A stretch of DNA of 10,417 nt from Piscinibacter sp050175855 (GTDB lineage: Bacteria > Pseudomonadota > Gammaproteobacteria > Burkholderiales > Burkholderiaceae_C), in assembly GCF_050175855.1 (NCBI RefSeq), contig NZ_JBFXIO010000168.1, positions 1-10,417 of the forward strand, read 5' to 3'. The notes beneath the pieces were generated by a model that saw only the letters and a list, made by a program, of their open reading frames with translations, was not told where the DNA came from and did not search any database. A program made the translations under genes and the position numbers. Shown here piece by piece: positions 7,174 to 10,417 of this stretch (within the stretch, counting starts at the first letter, position 1; every line of letters begins with the position of its first letter).

Positions 7174-10100
7174 ATGGCCGACACCGCGATCGCCGCACTC
7201 CAGCTCGCCGCCAGCCCGCTGCTGCGCCGGGGCGCCGGCGCCGCCCTGCCGTTGCCGGTGCGCGATGCGCTGCTGCTGGCCTGGCTCGCCATCGAGGGGC
7301 CCACGCCGCGAGCGCGCGTGGCGCAGCTGCTGTGGCCCGACAGCGGAGCGCAGGCCGCCCGCAATGCGCTGCGGCAGCGACTGTTCCAGCTCAAGAAGCT
7401 CGCCGGCATCGATCTGGTGGGCGGGCAGGAGACCCTGGTGCTGGCCGACGGCGTGCTGCACGATCTCGAGACCTCCGACGACGTGCTGGCGGGCCTCGAG
7501 CCGGAGCCCGGCACCGAGCTGGCCGGCTGGCTCGCGCGCCAGCGCCAGCGGCGCCGCGAGCGGCTGCGTGAGTCGCTCGCTGAGCTTGCGGCGATGGCGG
7601 AGCGCTCGCAGGACTGGGCCGATGCGCTCGGCCATGCACGCGAACTGCTCGCGCTCGACCCGCTCGCCGAAGACGCGCACCGGCGCCTGATGCGCCTGCA
7701 CTACCTCGCCGGCGACCGCGCCGCCGCATTGCTCGCCTTCGACGCCTGCGAGCGGATCCTGAAGAACGAGGTCGGCGCGCGGCCATCGCCCGAGACGCTG
7801 GCCCTGCTGCGCACCCTCGAGGTCGCGACCGCCGCGCCGGCGCCGACCGGCGTGCCCGCCGCGGTGCTGCGACCGCCCCGCCTGCTCGGCCGCGACGCGC
7901 AGATCGCGCAGCTCGCGCGGGCCGGCCGCGAGCCGTTGACACTGCTGCTGCGTGGCGAAGCGGGCATGGGCAAGTCGAGACTGATCGACGCCTTCCTCTG
8001 CGTACAGGACACGGCCACCGTGGCGGCCGGTGCGCGCCCAGGCGATGCCGCCGTGCCCTACGCGCTGGCCGGGCGCTGGCTGCGCGCGCTGATCGCCGCG
8101 CACCGGCTCGAGCTCGACACGTCGCAGCGCGAGGCGCTGGCGCGGCTGCTGCCGGAGCTGGGCGCGGCTGCGCTGGCGCAGCGCGAGCAGATGATGGAGG
8201 CGCTCGAGGTGCTGTTCACGCAGGCGCTGCAACGCGGGCTGCGCTGCCTGGTGATCGACGACCTGCAGTTTGCCGACGCGGCCAGCGTTGCGCTGCTGCA
8301 GGCGCTGGCCGGACGCGGCGATGCGGGCTGGATCGTTGCGCTGCGGCCGGCCGAGCTCGGCGAGGCGGCGCGGGACTTCTGCGACGCGATGCAACGCCTG
8401 TCCAGCACGCAGGTCCTGGACCTGCCGCCGCTGCAGGCGTCCGAGGTTGCCGAACTGATCGATTCCCTCGGGCTCGACGGGTTCGACGGCCTCACGCAGG
8501 CGACGGCGCTGCGCGCGCACACCGGCGGCAACCCGCTGTTCGTGCTCGAGACCATCAAGGCCGCGCTGTTGCAGCCGGGGCGCACCTTGGTACCGGCGGG
8601 CGGCAATGCACCGGCGGCGATCGACTGGCCCGCCGCCGCCAGCGTGCTGCGCCTGATCCAGCAGCGCCTGGCACGGCTCAGCCCGGCGGCGCTGCGCCTG
8701 GCCCGTTGTGCGGCGGTTGCCGGGCAGGACTTGAGTTCGGCGCTGGCTGCTGCCGTGCTCGGCCTGCCGGTGCTCGACCTCGCCGATGCTTGGAGCGAAC
8801 TCGAGGCCGCGCAGGTGTTGCAGGACACCGGCTTCGCACATGACCTGATCGCCGAGGCGGCGCTGGCGTCGGTGCCCGACGCCGTGGCGCGACCCCTGCA
8901 CGCCGCTGTGGCGGCCTGGCTCGAGGCGCGCGACGGCGAGCCGGCGCGCGTGGCCGAGCACTGGCTGGCCGCGCACGAGGAACTGCGCGCGGTGCCGTCG
9001 CTGCTGGCCGCGGCGCTGCGGGCGCGGCAGCTGTGGCGGCACGAGGAGGCGGGCGGCCTGTTCGGTCGTGCCGGCGACATCTTGCGCGCGGCGGGGCGCG
9101 AACGCGATGCCTTCGATGCCTACTTCCATGCCGCCGAGGCCCAGACCGAGAGCTGCGTCGACGGCCGGATCCGCCGCTGGGTCGGCGACCTCGACGCACT
9201 CGCGGTGGACGACGTGCAGCGTGCCTCGGCGGCCTGCGTGCACGTCGCGCTGTGGGTGGAGCAGCGCCGCTTCGACGAGGCGCGGCGCGTGGCAACCGAG
9301 GGGGTGGCTCTGGCGCGCAGTGCCGGCGCGGCCGACATCGAGGTCGAGCTGCTGTGGAGCCTGACGGCGCTCGACTGGGAGCGCCGCGAACTCGCCGGCG
9401 CCGCGCGCCATGCCGAGGCGGCGTTGCGGCGGCTGGCCGATGTCGTGCCGGGAGCGGCGAGGCTCGATCTCGCCGACACGCACTTCAAGCTGTTGCATGC
9501 CCTGGGGGTGATCCTCGGTTCGCTCGGCCACTACGCCGACGGCGACCGGCGGCTCGAGGAAGCCATCGAGGTGGCCAGCCGGCGCCGCGGCCAGCCGTGG
9601 ATGCTGGGCATCGCGGCCTCACTGGCCGCGAGCGCGTATGAGCAGGGGGACATGGCGCGGGCGCTGCGCTGGGAAGCGAAGGCGATCGCAGACGACGATC
9701 GCGACGGCGTCTACGCGAATACGCGCTCCAACACCTTGGCCAGCTGCCTGGCTATCCGCGCTTGCAGCGGCGACCTCGGCACGGCGCTCGTCTACGCGGA
9801 GCGCGCGGCCGCACTGTGCGCGCAGGGGCTGGTCCGCAACGACGTGGCGGCGCTGGCGCGCCGGGCCGCGCTGCATTTCGAACTCGGCCGTCGCGACCTG
9901 GCGCTCAAGACCTGGCAGGCCCTGGAAGCGCGCGCCGACCTGCACGGCCCGGAGCGGCCGCGCGTGCGCGCCGCGTTGCTTGGCGCCGGCGAGGCGCTGC
10001 CGGCGCAGGCGGTGCTCGATGACATCGTCGGGCTCGACGACTTCCCGCTGCGCGCCGCGCTGCTGTGCGTCGCCCAGCCCGGCTGCCCGCCCGAGGCCAT

Positions 10101-10417
10101 CCTGCCGCTGCTGGCGATGACGGCGGCCGCAGCGCGCGAGCACGGGGCACGCGGCCTGTGGCTGGCGGTGCAGGGCCGGCGCGTCGCCGCGTTGCGGGAG
10201 GCGGGGCGAACCTCGCAGGCCTGCGAGGTGGCGCTGGCCGCCTGGCGCACCGTCGAGGAAGGCGTGACAGCCACCGAGTGGTTCCCCCGCATCGGCGCGC
10301 AGCTCTGCGCGGCGCTGTGGGACGGCGACCGCGCGCTGGCCGAGACGATCGCGCTTCGCAGTTCGGCCGGGATGCAGCAGGCGGCGTCGACCTTGCCGCC
10401 GGCCAGGCGCGAGTACT
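7174..10417 (+). CDS. SARP/BTAD-type transcriptional regulator with ATPase and TPR-like repeats (3' end missing)
   Basis: The frame runs from ATG 7174 to the right edge without a stop, giving 1081 complete codons. Residues about 1-90 match the SARP-type winged helix (RDALLLAWLA, then LLWPD and ARNALRQRLFQLKK). Residues about 95-210 match the BTAD helical domain (ELLALDPLAEDAHRRLMRLH, AAALLAFDACER). The ATPase module starts near LGRD (238-241) and has Walker A GEAGMGKS (261-268), Walker B LVIDDLQFAD with Asp362 and Asp363, and a GNPLFVLE motif (452-459), all typical of AfsR/MalT-like AAA/STAND ATPases. From about 590 the sequence is helical and TPR-like. In this family nucleotide-driven assembly gates DNA binding and activation of nearby genes, so control of the exported-protein operon is a reasonable inference. 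No C-terminal DNA-binding or cyclase domain is visible. It starts 30 bases after the previous stop, without a strong ribosome site. Domain calls are firm; the target genes are not known. Confidence 0.92.
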   Translation, partial: MADTAIAALQLAASPLLRRGAGAALPLPVRDALLLAWLAIEGPTPRARVAQLLWPDSGAQAARNALRQRLFQLKKLAGIDLVGGQETLVLADGVLHDLETSDDVLAGLEPEPGTELAGWLARQRQRRRERLRESLAELAAMAERSQDWADALGHARELLALDPLAEDAHRRLMRLHYLAGDRAAALLAFDACERILKNEVGARPSPETLALLRTLEVATAAPAPTGVPAAVLRPPRLLGRDAQIAQLARAGREPLTLLLRGEAGMGKSRLIDAFLCVQDTATVAAGARPGDAAVPYALAGRWLRALIAAHRLELDTSQREALARLLPELGAAALAQREQMMEALEVLFTQALQRGLRCLVIDDLQFADAASVALLQALAGRGDAGWIVALRPAELGEAARDFCDAMQRLSSTQVLDLPPLQASEVAELIDSLGLDGFDGLTQATALRAHTGGNPLFVLETIKAALLQPGRTLVPAGGNAPAAIDWPAAASVLRLIQQRLARLSPAALRLARCAAVAGQDLSSALAAAVLGLPVLDLADAWSELEAAQVLQDTGFAHDLIAEAALASVPDAVARPLHAAVAAWLEARDGEPARVAEHWLAAHEELRAVPSLLAAALRARQLWRHEEAGGLFGRAGDILRAAGRERDAFDAYFHAAEAQTESCVDGRIRRWVGDLDALAVDDVQRASAACVHVALWVEQRRFDEARRVATEGVALARSAGAADIEVELLWSLTALDWERRELAGAARHAEAALRRLADVVPGAARLDLADTHFKLLHALGVILGSLGHYADGDRRLEEAIEVASRRRGQPWMLGIAASLAASAYEQGDMARALRWEAKAIADDDRDGVYANTRSNTLASCLAIRACSGDLGTALVYAERAAALCAQGLVRNDVAALARRAALHFELGRRDLALKTWQALEARADLHGPERPRVRAALLGAGEALPAQAVLDDIVGLDDFPLRAALLCVAQPGCPPEAILPLLAMTAAAAREHGARGLWLAVQGRRVAALREAGRTSQACEVALAAWRTVEEGVTATEWFPRIGAQLCAALWDGDRALAETIALRSSAGMQQAASTLPPARREY

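Noticed and set aside
5548..9531. A 1327-codon open frame on the minus strand
   Set aside because: It is antisense to the lipoprotein, the periplasmic protein and the regulator, all of which have clear signals or domains. Its translation is low-complexity His/Arg/Gln/Gly-rich with no domain pattern, as expected for the antisense of high-GC genes.

Overview
The window is very GC-rich and every gene I can support lies on the + strand, packed with gaps of 4 to 34 bases. Codon use, Ala/Arg/Pro-rich proteins, Sec and lipoprotein signals and good Shine-Dalgarno sites suggest a high-GC Gram-negative bacterium. The Burkholderiales (Rubrivivax/Leptothrix/Roseateles-like) are my best guess and the Xanthomonadales an alternative. 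This assignment is inference; the window holds no rRNA or other marker gene.

Layout. (1) 2-3286: the 3' part of a large modular, presumably exported protein. It has two copies of a four-cysteine CNGGPC module, then five cysteine-free Ig-like domains, then seven RCC1-type repeats that could form a propeller. (2) 3321-4415: an exported, probably lipid-anchored two-domain protein of unknown function. (3) 4420-6168: a clear lipoprotein with a helical N-terminal half and a beta-rich C-terminal half. (4) 6190-7143: a small secreted, probably periplasmic protein with six cysteines. (5) 7174 to beyond the right edge: a large cytoplasmic regulator with a SARP-like winged helix, a BTAD domain, a P-loop ATPase and TPR-like helical repeats. 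Neither the start of gene 1 nor the end of gene 5 is in the window.

How they may work together. Genes 1-4 look like one transcription unit for extracytoplasmic proteins: gaps of 34, 4 and 21 bases, a strong ribosome binding site before each of genes 2-4, and no terminator between them. Gene 5 follows after only 30 bases without a good ribosome binding site. A promoter-like element just upstream would place its RNA start at or next to the ATG. Gene 5 could therefore be read from the upstream operon, from its own leaderless transcript, or both, and could control the exported set. None of the four exported proteins has a function I can name, so the locus is best described as an uncharacterised cell-envelope or secreted-protein operon linked to a SARP/BTAD-ATPase regulator.

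No tRNA, rRNA, CRISPR, insertion sequence or attachment site was seen. There is no stretch over 300 bases without a gene.
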